Assembly: GCA_028287305.1 (NCBI GenBank)
Contig: JAQBPX010000002.1
Location: forward strand, 310,001-374,000
DNA: 64,000 nt
Source of the DNA: Gemmatimonadota bacterium
GTDB taxonomy: Bacteria > Gemmatimonadota > Gemmatimonadetes > Gemmatimonadales > Gemmatimonadaceae
Direction of reading: 5' to 3'
How positions within the stretch are numbered: the first letter of the stretch is position 1; each line of letters begins with the position of its first letter. Positions 42,920-50,158 of this stretch are shown piece after piece. Made by a program: the position numbers and the translations under genes. Below the pieces are notes generated by a model. That model did no database searches. It worked only from the letters and a program-made list of their open reading frames with translations, and had not been told where the DNA came from.

Positions 42920-44260
42920 ATGCCCACAATGCGACTCATCCCGCTTTTCCTGCTCCTGGCCATCGCGGCCCCCGCCCTGGCCCAGCAGCCCGACGGCATC
43001 GCCGTGAGCGGCGTGGTGTGGGACAGCATCAGCCGACATCCGCTCGCGCATGCGGCGGTGCAGCTCGCCGCACCGGGGAGCGTGGACGTCCTGTACTCGG
43101 CCGAGTCGGACGAGGCCGGGCGCTTCGAGCTCCCGGCCGTGAAGCCGGGCAAGTACCTCGCGACGTTCTACCACTACGCCGTCGACACACTCGGCCTCGT
43201 CCCGCCGGTGCGCGCGATCGAGATCGACGCGCGACGCAACGCCTTCACGCTCTCGACGCCCTCGGCGAAATCGGTGACGAAGGCCATCTGCGGGCGCGCC
43301 GTGGGCGATTCCCTGGGCGCGATCTACGTGAGGGCCCTGGACGCGAGCACCGGGGTGCCACTCGTGGGCGCCGTGGTGGTCGCGAGCTGGTCCGAGATCG
43401 TCATTCGCGGGCGACGCATTGCGCAGGAGGATCCGCAGACGCAGGCGCTGACCACCGAGGACGGCTGGGCGTCGCTCTGTGGCCTGCCGGCCGACGCCGA
43501 GATCGCGCTGCAGATGATGCGCGGCACCGACAGCACTGGCCAGGTGGTGGTGCGGGTTCCGGCCAGCGGCTTCGTCAGGCGCGACCTTCGCATCGGCGGG
43601 GTCGCGCGGGTGACGGGATTCGTGCACGATGAGCGCGGCCTGGTGGTGCCGAACGCCGACGTACGACTCGGGAACGCGATGCACTTCATGCGGACCGACA
43701 CGACCGGACACTTCTCGATCGGCGAGGCGCCCGCCGGCACGCAGCGCCTGGAAGCGCGCGCCATCGGTTACGTCATCGAGCGTCGCACCGTGGAGCTGGC
43801 GGCGAACACGCCTGCCGACTTCGACGTATTGCTCCCCAGCCGCAAGTCGGTGCTGGACACGATCAAGGTGGTCGCGCAGCGGATCTACGACCGCGACTTT
43901 TCCGGTTTCGAGGAGCGCCGCAGGGGCACCACGAATGGAAAGTTCGTCACCGCGTCCGACATCGACCGGCTTCGCCCCAACTACATCACGGACCTGCTGC
44001 GCGGGGTCTCCGGTGCGCGCATCGAGTCTCACGGCGGCTCCAAGATGGTGTCGTTCCGCGGCGTGTGGGGGCGCTGCAGCCCTCCAGTGTGGCTGGACGG
44101 CACGCGCGTGCCGCTCGACGAGACCTTCGAGCTGGACATGGCCGCGGTTCCCGAGCAACTGCGCGCGGTGGAGATCTACCCCGCCGGCGCCTTCCTGCCG
44201 CCACAGTTCATGTGGGGCTCGAACGAGTGTGGCGCCATCGTCCTGTGGAGCAAGAAGTAG
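42920..44260 (+). CDS. Exported carboxypeptidase-regulatory-like / TonB-plug-like protein
   Basis: A 446-residue protein with a signal peptide (RLIPLFLLLAIAAPALAQ). Two or three beta-sandwich domains of the carboxypeptidase regulatory type follow (SGVVWDSISRHPLAHAAVQL, ESDEAGRFELPAVKPGKY; VTGFVHDERGLVVPNADVRL, TDTTGHFSIGEAPAGTQRLEARAIGY). The end (DIDRLRPNYITDLLRGVSGARI ... AVEIYPAGAFLPPQF) looks like a TonB receptor plug without any barrel. Such plug-only proteins are common in Gemmatimonadota-like genomes and have no known role. ATG 42920 was chosen as the signal start. Probably controlled from the GntR operator. Confidence 0.85.
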   Translation: MPTMRLIPLFLLLAIAAPALAQQPDGIAVSGVVWDSISRHPLAHAAVQLAAPGSVDVLYSAESDEAGRFELPAVKPGKYLATFYHYAVDTLGLVPPVRAIEIDARRNAFTLSTPSAKSVTKAICGRAVGDSLGAIYVRALDASTGVPLVGAVVVASWSEIVIRGRRIAQEDPQTQALTTEDGWASLCGLPADAEIALQMMRGTDSTGQVVVRVPASGFVRRDLRIGGVARVTGFVHDERGLVVPNADVRLGNAMHFMRTDTTGHFSIGEAPAGTQRLEARAIGYVIERRTVELAANTPADFDVLLPSRKSVLDTIKVVAQRIYDRDFSGFEERRRGTTNGKFVTASDIDRLRPNYITDLLRGVSGARIESHGGSKMVSFRGVWGRCSPPVWLDGTRVPLDETFELDMAAVPEQLRAVEIYPAGAFLPPQFMWGSNECGAIVLWSKK

Positions 44261-44268
44261 CTTTCAGC

Positions 44269-44670
44269 ATGCGCCGACTCGCCCCGTTCCTCGCGTTCCT
44301 CCTTCTTTCCTCCTGCTGGCCCGAGGCGCCAGGAGAGATCGGCGTGCGCGTGTCCACCTCGACAGGCGCCCCAGGACGCTTCCGCATGAAGGTGGACGGG
44401 GGCCTCATCATCGGCATGCGCGCGCCCGAGTTCGCGATGCAGAAGGACAGCACGCTCGTGCTCGCAACGCCGGCGGACCTCGTGGTGCAGAAGGGCGAGG
44501 GCCAGGCGCTGATCACGTCAATCGACGGCTGGCCCTCCCTCGTGATCGCCTCCCTCGACAGTACGCACACCCCTCGCCCGCGCGCCGAGGGTCGCGCGAT
44601 CCGCTTCGCGCACACGGAGCACGTGGGCCACGTGACGCTCACCGCCGTCGCCGACTCCGCGTCGCACTGA
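44269..44670 (+). CDS. Small lipoprotein, unknown
   Basis: The 133-residue product has a lipoprotein signal (APFLAFLLLSSC, Cys20) and a small beta-rich mature part (IGVRVSTSTGAPGRFRMKVDGG, STLVLATPADLVVQKGEGQALITSID). No known family. It follows the plug-like gene by 8 nt and precedes dinB by 10 nt, so the three may be cotranscribed. Confidence 0.75.
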   Translation: MRRLAPFLAFLLLSSCWPEAPGEIGVRVSTSTGAPGRFRMKVDGGLIIGMRAPEFAMQKDSTLVLATPADLVVQKGEGQALITSIDGWPSLVIASLDSTHTPRPRAEGRAIRFAHTEHVGHVTLTAVADSASH

Positions 44671-44680
44671 GCGGTACAGC

Positions 44681-45973
44681 GTGAACGCCGACGTCATCGT
44701 TCCGCGCCGCATCCTGCTTGCCGACGCCGACGCATTCTTCGTCGCCGTCGCGCGCATGGTGGACCCCGACGGCGCGGGACGCGAGCCACTGCTGATCGTC
44801 GGCGGCACGGCCGAGAGTCGCGGCGTGGTCTGCTCGGCGTCGTACGAGACGCGTCGCTACGGCGTCCGCTCCGGCATGCCGATCTCGCGTGCACTGCGGC
44901 TGTGTCCCGAGGCGGTCTGCGTCCCCGTGCCGCGACGCGCCTGCACCGACATGAGCCACGGCATTCGCGAGACGCTCGGCAAGTTCTCGCCGCTGGTGGA
45001 GGCCGCGAGCATCGATGAGTGGTACATGGACCTCGGCGGCACCGAGGTGTTGTACGACAACGAGACGTTGGCGGAGACGGCGCACCTTATCCGCACGGCC
45101 GTGATTCGCGACACGGGGCTGTCGGTGTCGATCGGCGGCGGCACGTCCAAGCTGGTCGCGAAGCTCGCGGTGGAGCATGCCAAGCCGAAGGCGCACAACT
45201 CGGCGACCGGCGTGTTCGTGGTGCCGCCAGGTAGCGAGGCCGGATTTCTCGCGACGCTCGAGCTGGCGGAGATCCCGATGATCGGCCCGCGTTTCCAGGA
45301 GCGCCTCGCCTCGCTGGGGATGAAGCAGGTGGCGGACGTGCTCCCGCATTCGGCCGCCGAGCTGATGCGCATGCTCGGCGAGCGTGAGGGCGAGTGGCTG
45401 TGGGAGCGCGTGCGCGGCATTCATGACGGGGCGGTGGAGCCCCATGCCGACGCGAAGAGCCTCAGTCGCGACGAGACCTTCGCAGTGGACATTGCGGACG
45501 ATGCGGGACTGGCGCACGAGCTGGCGTCGCTTGCCCAGCGCGTGTCGTCCGACCTGCGTGGCGAGGGACTCGCCGCGCGCACGATCACCGTGCGCATTCG
45601 CGACCATGATTTTCGCACACGGTCAGCGTCGCGAACGCTCGACGCGGCGGTGATGTCGGACCGCGTCATTCACGCGGTGGCGCGCCAGCTCCTCACCAAG
45701 CTGCGCGCGGCGCGGCGCGTGCCGGCGCGGTTGCTGAGCGTGGCGCTCACGTCGCTGTCGTCACATGCCGGCGCCGACCAGCTGGCGCTGTTCGAGGCGC
45801 AGGCGGGAAGGGAAGTGGAGACGGAGAAGGACCGCGCGGTGGCGCGCACGATCGACCGGGTGCGCGAGAAGTTCGGGAGCGAGGGGATCGTGATGGGCGG
45901 GGCGCTGGGCAGGACGGAGGAGAACGGGAAGGGGGCGGACAGTCACCGGCGGCGCGGAACGCAGTCGTCCTGA
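44681..45973 (+). CDS. dinB: DNA polymerase IV (Y family)
   Basis: An error-prone lesion-bypass polymerase of 430 residues. Catalytic acids: the first motif reads LLADADAFF and the second SIDEWYMDL (Asp-Glu). The fingers, the thumb helix-hairpin-helix (LAEIPMIGPRFQERLASLG) and the little-finger domain (RDHDFRTRSASRTL) are in place; a QLALFEAQ segment near the end may be a clamp-binding remnant. The Ala in place of Met/Val in the first motif is slightly unusual. GTG 44681 is the start. The last three residues and the TGA stop lie in a dispersed repeat (from 45964), so the gene end was set by the repeat. Confidence 0.9.
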   Translation: MNADVIVPRRILLADADAFFVAVARMVDPDGAGREPLLIVGGTAESRGVVCSASYETRRYGVRSGMPISRALRLCPEAVCVPVPRRACTDMSHGIRETLGKFSPLVEAASIDEWYMDLGGTEVLYDNETLAETAHLIRTAVIRDTGLSVSIGGGTSKLVAKLAVEHAKPKAHNSATGVFVVPPGSEAGFLATLELAEIPMIGPRFQERLASLGMKQVADVLPHSAAELMRMLGEREGEWLWERVRGIHDGAVEPHADAKSLSRDETFAVDIADDAGLAHELASLAQRVSSDLRGEGLAARTITVRIRDHDFRTRSASRTLDAAVMSDRVIHAVARQLLTKLRAARRVPARLLSVALTSLSSHAGADQLALFEAQAGREVETEKDRAVARTIDRVREKFGSEGIVMGGALGRTEENGKGADSHRRRGTQSS

Positions 45974-46227
45974 GCGAAGCGCCGTCATCCTGAGCGAAGC
46001 GAGGGATCTGGCGTTGTCGTCGGCCGCTCTGTCTTACTGCAGGCCGGTAGGCCCGTGGGCCCGTAGGCTCGAGCACTGACACGGTATGCGGCGGCCCGCG
46101 GCCGCCGCTTCGTCATCCGTTCAAGGTTGACTGCGTTGCCTGCGAACTCATGACGAAGCGCGCAGCGCTTCCTTGTCCCTGCTCGAGCCCACGGGCCTAC
46201 GGGCCTACGGGCCTGTAGTTCGAACTA
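45964..46227. repeat. Large palindromic element with cloverleaf plan (copy 2)
   Basis: Starts with two GTCRTCCTGAGCGAAGC units (45964-45980, 45984-46000), the first giving the dinB stop. Stem P1: 46040-46075 pairs with 46180-46215, 33 of 36 bases, made from GGGCCTAC-type units. Inside: hairpin P2 GCGGCGGC/GCCGCCGC (46088-46108), stem P3 TTCGTCAT/ATGACGAA (46109-46116, 46150-46157) with inner GTTC/GAAC, and hairpin P4 GAAGCGC/GCGCTTC (46155-46171). The right end is the palindrome TAGTTCGAACTA, which holds the M23 stop codon. P2 and P3 match the copy at 28051; P1 and P4 differ in sequence but pair. Confidence 0.85.
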
Positions 46228-47166
46228 ACGATGCCCAATCTCCGGCGGCTCCCCGACCGGCGCCGAAGTCAGCGGCAACCCAGAGCCGCCGTTTGCACCG
46301 ACGGGAACCGGCGAGGTAACGACGGCCCCCGCCCGCCCCGCGGAATCGTGCGCGCCCACCAGGTACTTCAACGGATCCACCGCCGTCCCATTCACCAGCA
46401 CCTCGAAGTGCAGGTGCGGACCCGTCGCGAGCCCAGTCGACCCCACCGTCGCAATCAGCGCCCCTGCCTCCACCTGCTGCCCCGTGTGCACCCTGAGCAC
46501 CCTGCAGTGCAGGTAGCGCGTCACCACGCCGTTGCCGTGGTCGATCTCCACCAGGTTACCCGTGCCGAACCGGCGCCCGGCAAACCGTACGCGCCCCGCC
46601 GCCGGCGTCACGATGCCGGTGCCACTCGGCGCCGACAGGTCCACTCCCTTGTGCGCCCGGAAGATTCCGAGGATCGGATGGAAGCGTGATCCGCTGAATC
46701 GGCTGGTGATCGTGCCGAGCACCGGGAGCACCACGCCCTCGAACATCCGGCTCGAGAGCGGCGCGATGGGCGGCGTCAAGGCATTGGAGCCAAGTCGCCC
46801 CGCGAAGGGCCTTGGGCGAGAGACGAGGTGCGTCGTCACGGGCACGCGCCTGATGGGCGCCGGCGACGGAACTGCACCCGCGTCCCCGCCTGCCACCGAG
46901 TCGCCCGCATCCGCCAGCGTCCGCACGCTGTCACTCAGCACGAGGATCGCCTGCTCTGCCGCCACCAGTTGCTGCTCCGTCGCACTCACCTCGGCCACGC
47001 GTTGCGCCCGCATCGAGAGCAGCGCGAGCGCGCCGAGCACGCAGAACGCGCCGGCCGCGCGCAGGTGCCGCGAGTGCACTCGCAGCGCGCGCGTCTTGCC
47101 TGCGGGATGCGGCGGGACGAGGAGGATCGTCCACCCGCGCGACTCGGGCGCCGAGGGTCGCGCCAT
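46225..47166 (-). CDS. M23-family (LytM) peptidoglycan endopeptidase
   Basis: A 313-residue protein with one N-terminal membrane helix (about 37-52), a short coiled coil, a Pro-rich linker and a C-terminal M23 domain. Zinc ligands and active His are visible: His172 and Asp176 in AHKGVDLSAP, His251 and His253 in GPHLHFEV. It should cut peptide crosslinks in the cell wall. It follows the bactofilin gene by two bases; bactofilin and M23 peptidase pairs shape the cell in several bacteria, the bactofilin placing the enzyme. Confidence 0.92.
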   Translation of the reverse strand: MARPSAPESRGWTILLVPPHPAGKTRALRVHSRHLRAAGAFCVLGALALLSMRAQRVAEVSATEQQLVAAEQAILVLSDSVRTLADAGDSVAGGDAGAVPSPAPIRRVPVTTHLVSRPRPFAGRLGSNALTPPIAPLSSRMFEGVVLPVLGTITSRFSGSRFHPILGIFRAHKGVDLSAPSGTGIVTPAAGRVRFAGRRFGTGNLVEIDHGNGVVTRYLHCRVLRVHTGQQVEAGALIATVGSTGLATGPHLHFEVLVNGTAVDPLKYLVGAHDSAGRAGAVVTSPVPVGANGGSGLPLTSAPVGEPPEIGHR

Positions 47167-47168
47167 CG

Positions 47169-47606
47169 CTATCCGAGCGGCTCCGCCGCGTAACTCGGCG
47201 CGAGACGCTGGCGTTGCGTGCCCGCGTCCAGCCGCTCGGCGCTTCCCTGCGGACGGATGGCGAGTCGCCCCTGCACCGCGCCGCCTTCCTGCACCAGGAT
47301 CGCGGCGGAGTCGATGTCGCCCGCCACCACGCCGCTGGACTGCAGCTCCACGCGCTCCGTCGCCGAGATGTTGCCGTGCACGGTGCCGCCCACGATCACC
47401 TCGCGGGCGTTCACGTCGCCGACCACCGTGGCGCCGACGCCGATGATCACGGTGTCGGCCTGGTGGATGGTGCCCTGCAGCTGGCCATCGACGCGCAGCG
47501 TGCCCTCGGTGGTCACGTCACCATGCACGGTGAGGCGCGCGTCGAAGACGGAATACGCCGATGCGGGCGGCACGGTGGCGGAGGAGCTGCGCTGGAACAG
47601 GGACAT
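47169..47606 (-). CDS. Bactofilin
   Basis: A 145-residue polymer-forming protein of the cytoskeleton. The central right-handed beta-helix is clear: LTVHGDVTTEGTLRVDGQLQGTIHQADTVIIGVGATVVGDVNAREVIVGGTVHGNISATERVEL and on, with short disordered ends. ATG 47606 (MSLFQRSS) is the normal start; the longer frame is Arg-rich leader. Together with the M23 gene it forms a morphogenesis operon. The 222-nt divergent gap to the next gene has no further gene. Confidence 0.93.
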   Translation of the reverse strand: MSLFQRSSSATVPPASAYSVFDARLTVHGDVTTEGTLRVDGQLQGTIHQADTVIIGVGATVVGDVNAREVIVGGTVHGNISATERVELQSSGVVAGDIDSAAILVQEGGAVQGRLAIRPQGSAERLDAGTQRQRLAPSYAAEPLG

Positions 47607-47828
47607 CGTCAGCGGGGGGCTGCGGAAAAAGTGCTGCGCCCGGGTGCGGGAGGGATCAGGAACATTAGATATCCCCCGCCGGTGCGCCAGACCGTGACGG
47701 GGGCCACGGATCAATCGTGCCATGCGGGTGCCCGAAGATGACCGAAAGAGGCGAAAAACGCCTGATCCGCACACTTTGGGGCCGCCGCGCACGAGGCGCG
47801 GCGCCGACCCTTACAGGACGGATCGAGC

Positions 47829-49085
47829 ATGAGTGAAGCAACGCTTCCAGCCACCGCCCCCGCGTTTGGCGCGTACGAGCCCCCGCGCGCCGCGCGCCGC
47901 CTCGAGAGCATAGACATGCTGCGTGGCATCGTGATGGTCGTGATGCTGCTCGACCACACGCGCGACTTCGTTCACATCGCAGCACTTGGTGATCCCACGA
48001 ACCTCACCACCACCAGCTGGGCGCTCTTCCTCACGCGATGGGTGACGCACTTCTGCGCGCCGGCCTTCGTGTTCCTCAGTGGTGTCTCGATACAGCTCCA
48101 GGAGCAGCGCGGCAAGCCGAAGTCCGTGCTCTCCAGGTTCCTGATCACTCGCGGACTCTGGCTGATATTCCTGGAAATAGTGGTCATCCGGGCGCTGGCG
48201 GCATGGACGCTGGATCCGGTGGCGGTGATCCAGGTCATCGGGGCAATCGGCTTCTCGATGGTGGTGATGGCCGGCGCGATCAGGCTGCCGTGGAAAGTGG
48301 TCGGAGCCGTTGGCGCCACGATCGTACTGGGACACAACGCGCTGGATCGCATGCACGTGAACGTGTGGCACGGACCGCCGGCGCCCGTTCCCGGAGTGGC
48401 GGACCAGCTCATGACGTTCGTGCACGTGCAGGGCGTCATCACGCCCTTCGGCTTCCCGGCGCCCGTGATCTTCGTGATGTACCCCGTGCTTGCGTGGATC
48501 GGCGTCATGATGCTCGGCTATGCAGCGGGACAGCTCTGGACGCTCGACTCACCGCGCCGGCGCACGCTGCTGCTGCAGCTTGGCGGGGCGGTCACCGCCG
48601 GATTCATCGCCCTGCGCGCAACGAATGTCTACGGCGACGCATCACACTGGGCGGTGCAGCGCACGGCGGTATTCACGGCGCTCTCGTTCATCAACACGAG
48701 CAAGTATCCGCCGTCGCTCCTCTACCTGATGATGACGCTCGGCCCCGCCCTGCTGTTCATGGGACTGATGGAGGGACGTGCGGTGCCGGACCGGCTGCGC
48801 GCCTTCTCGGTGTACGGAAAGGTTCCGCTCTTCTTCTACCTGCTGCAGTGGCTGTATGCGCACGCCACGGGGCTCGTGCTCGACCTTGCGTTCGGCCGTT
48901 CGACTCGACTGACCCTCGGCTCCTTCCTCGATACCTCGGCAGCCCCCGCGTCACCACCGTTGGGCTTCCGCCTCTGGGTGGTGTACCTGGTGTGGATCAC
49001 CGGCGCGCTCCTGCTCTATCCGCTCTGCCGGTGGTACGCAGGAGTGAAGGCGCGACGCACCGACTGGTGGCTCAGCTACCTCTAG
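47829..49085 (+). CDS. DUF1624/HGSNAT-like membrane protein
   Basis: A 418-residue protein with about ten membrane helices. The beginning RLESIDMLRGIVMVVMLLDHTRDFVH is the signature of the heparan-alpha-glucosaminide N-acetyltransferase-like (DUF1624) group, with an invariant His-Thr-Arg-Asp cluster in or near the first helix that probably moves an acyl group across the membrane. The sugar acceptor is unknown. ATG 47829 has AGGA at a usable distance. The stop shares the CTAG at 49082-49085 with the next, opposite gene. Confidence 0.88.
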   Translation: MSEATLPATAPAFGAYEPPRAARRLESIDMLRGIVMVVMLLDHTRDFVHIAALGDPTNLTTTSWALFLTRWVTHFCAPAFVFLSGVSIQLQEQRGKPKSVLSRFLITRGLWLIFLEIVVIRALAAWTLDPVAVIQVIGAIGFSMVVMAGAIRLPWKVVGAVGATIVLGHNALDRMHVNVWHGPPAPVPGVADQLMTFVHVQGVITPFGFPAPVIFVMYPVLAWIGVMMLGYAAGQLWTLDSPRRRTLLLQLGGAVTAGFIALRATNVYGDASHWAVQRTAVFTALSFINTSKYPPSLLYLMMTLGPALLFMGLMEGRAVPDRLRAFSVYGKVPLFFYLLQWLYAHATGLVLDLAFGRSTRLTLGSFLDTSAAPASPPLGFRLWVVYLVWITGALLLYPLCRWYAGVKARRTDWWLSYL

Positions 49086-50065
49086 CCGTCCTGGTCGGCG
49101 TCGGCCATCCTGAGCGCCTTTGCAATCGAACGCGGCTTCGCGATCGCGGCCTTCCAGAGGTCACCCACCTCCGCTACGCGATCGGGCACCGTGACGATCG
49201 TGAAGTCGCGCGGGTCGAGGTCGGGCAGCAGCTCGTCCCACGCGAGTGGCGTGGACACCGTGGCGCCCGGCTTCTCGCGCACGCTGTACGCGCACGCCAC
49301 CGTCTTGCCGCGCGCATTCTGCAGGTAGTCCACGTACACGGTCCCTTTCGGGCGCTTCTTGATCGAGCGCTCGATGGTCGCGATCGCGGGGTGATGGCCG
49401 GCCACGCGGCGCGCAATCACCTCGGCCAGCTGCGCGGCGTCGCCCCATGTGGTCTCACCGGGCAGCGGCACGAAGATGTGCAGGCCGCGCGATCCCGACG
49501 TCTTCAGTGCGCCCTTGAGCTTGAGCGAGGCGAGCACTTCGCCCACTGCATCCGCCACCTCCACCACGCGCGTGAACTTCACCCCCTCACCCGGGTCGAG
49601 GTCGAGCACCAGGGCATCCGGATGCTCCAGTGAGTCGGCGCGCGACAGCCAGGGATGCACCGCGATGGTCCCCAGCTGCACGGTGTAGAGGAAGGTGAAG
49701 AGGTCGCGAGCCACGTAGCGCGGGCCGCTCTGCTCCGCGCTGATGGTCTCGATGTGGACGCCGTCCACCTTCGTCGTCGCCTTCTGCTGGTAGAAGCTCG
49801 GTCCCGTGATGCCCCCGGGAAATCGCTTCAGCGCGAGCGGACGATCGGCGATGACCGGGAAGATCACCGGCGCCACCTGCACGTAGTAGCGCAGCAGGTC
49901 GCCCTTTGTGTAGCGCTCCTTCGGGAAGTATGTCTTGCCCAGCGAGCTCACCGGCAGCTCGCGTCCATCGGCGAATTGCAGCGTGCCATCGCCGTTCCCC
50001 TCCTCGATCTCCTCGAGTTGTGAGAGGAGTGACGTCACCTCCCGCTTCGTGATCCGTGATGCCAT
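49082..50065 (-). CDS. Stand-alone LigD-type polymerase/primase
   Basis: The 327 residues form the NHEJ polymerase domain of LigD (archaeo-eukaryotic primase fold). Marks: GKTYFPKERYTKGDLLRYY, the metal-binding Asp pair in LVLDLDPGEG, KTSGSRGLHIFVPL, and DYLQNARGKTVACAYSVR. In complete LigD it fills gaps at double-strand breaks; here no Ku, ligase or phosphoesterase domain is fused or adjacent. ATG 50065 is the start; the longer frame to 51316 is antisense to the M61 gene. It may work with a ligase encoded elsewhere. Confidence 0.93.
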   Translation of the reverse strand: MASRITKREVTSLLSQLEEIEEGNGDGTLQFADGRELPVSSLGKTYFPKERYTKGDLLRYYVQVAPVIFPVIADRPLALKRFPGGITGPSFYQQKATTKVDGVHIETISAEQSGPRYVARDLFTFLYTVQLGTIAVHPWLSRADSLEHPDALVLDLDPGEGVKFTRVVEVADAVGEVLASLKLKGALKTSGSRGLHIFVPLPGETTWGDAAQLAEVIARRVAGHHPAIATIERSIKKRPKGTVYVDYLQNARGKTVACAYSVREKPGATVSTPLAWDELLPDLDPRDFTIVTVPDRVAEVGDLWKAAIAKPRSIAKALRMADADQDG

Positions 50066-50158
50066 GCGAGCTCCGTGAAATGGCGTTGCCGCGGGGGATG
50101 CGCGAACCATGCCGCCGCCCGAGATTATCGTGACGGCCCACTTCCCACAATTCCCGCC

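Noticed and set aside
46180-46215. Direct GGGCCTAC repeats that look like a tiny CRISPR or VNTR
   Set aside because: Units are eight bases without spacers and pair with the left arm at 46040-46075; they are stem parts of the palindromic element.
46216-46227. TAGTTCGAACTA palindrome as a tRNA T-loop remnant or att site
   Set aside because: GTTCGAAC recalls a T-loop, but there is no acceptor stem, anticodon arm or integrase nearby.
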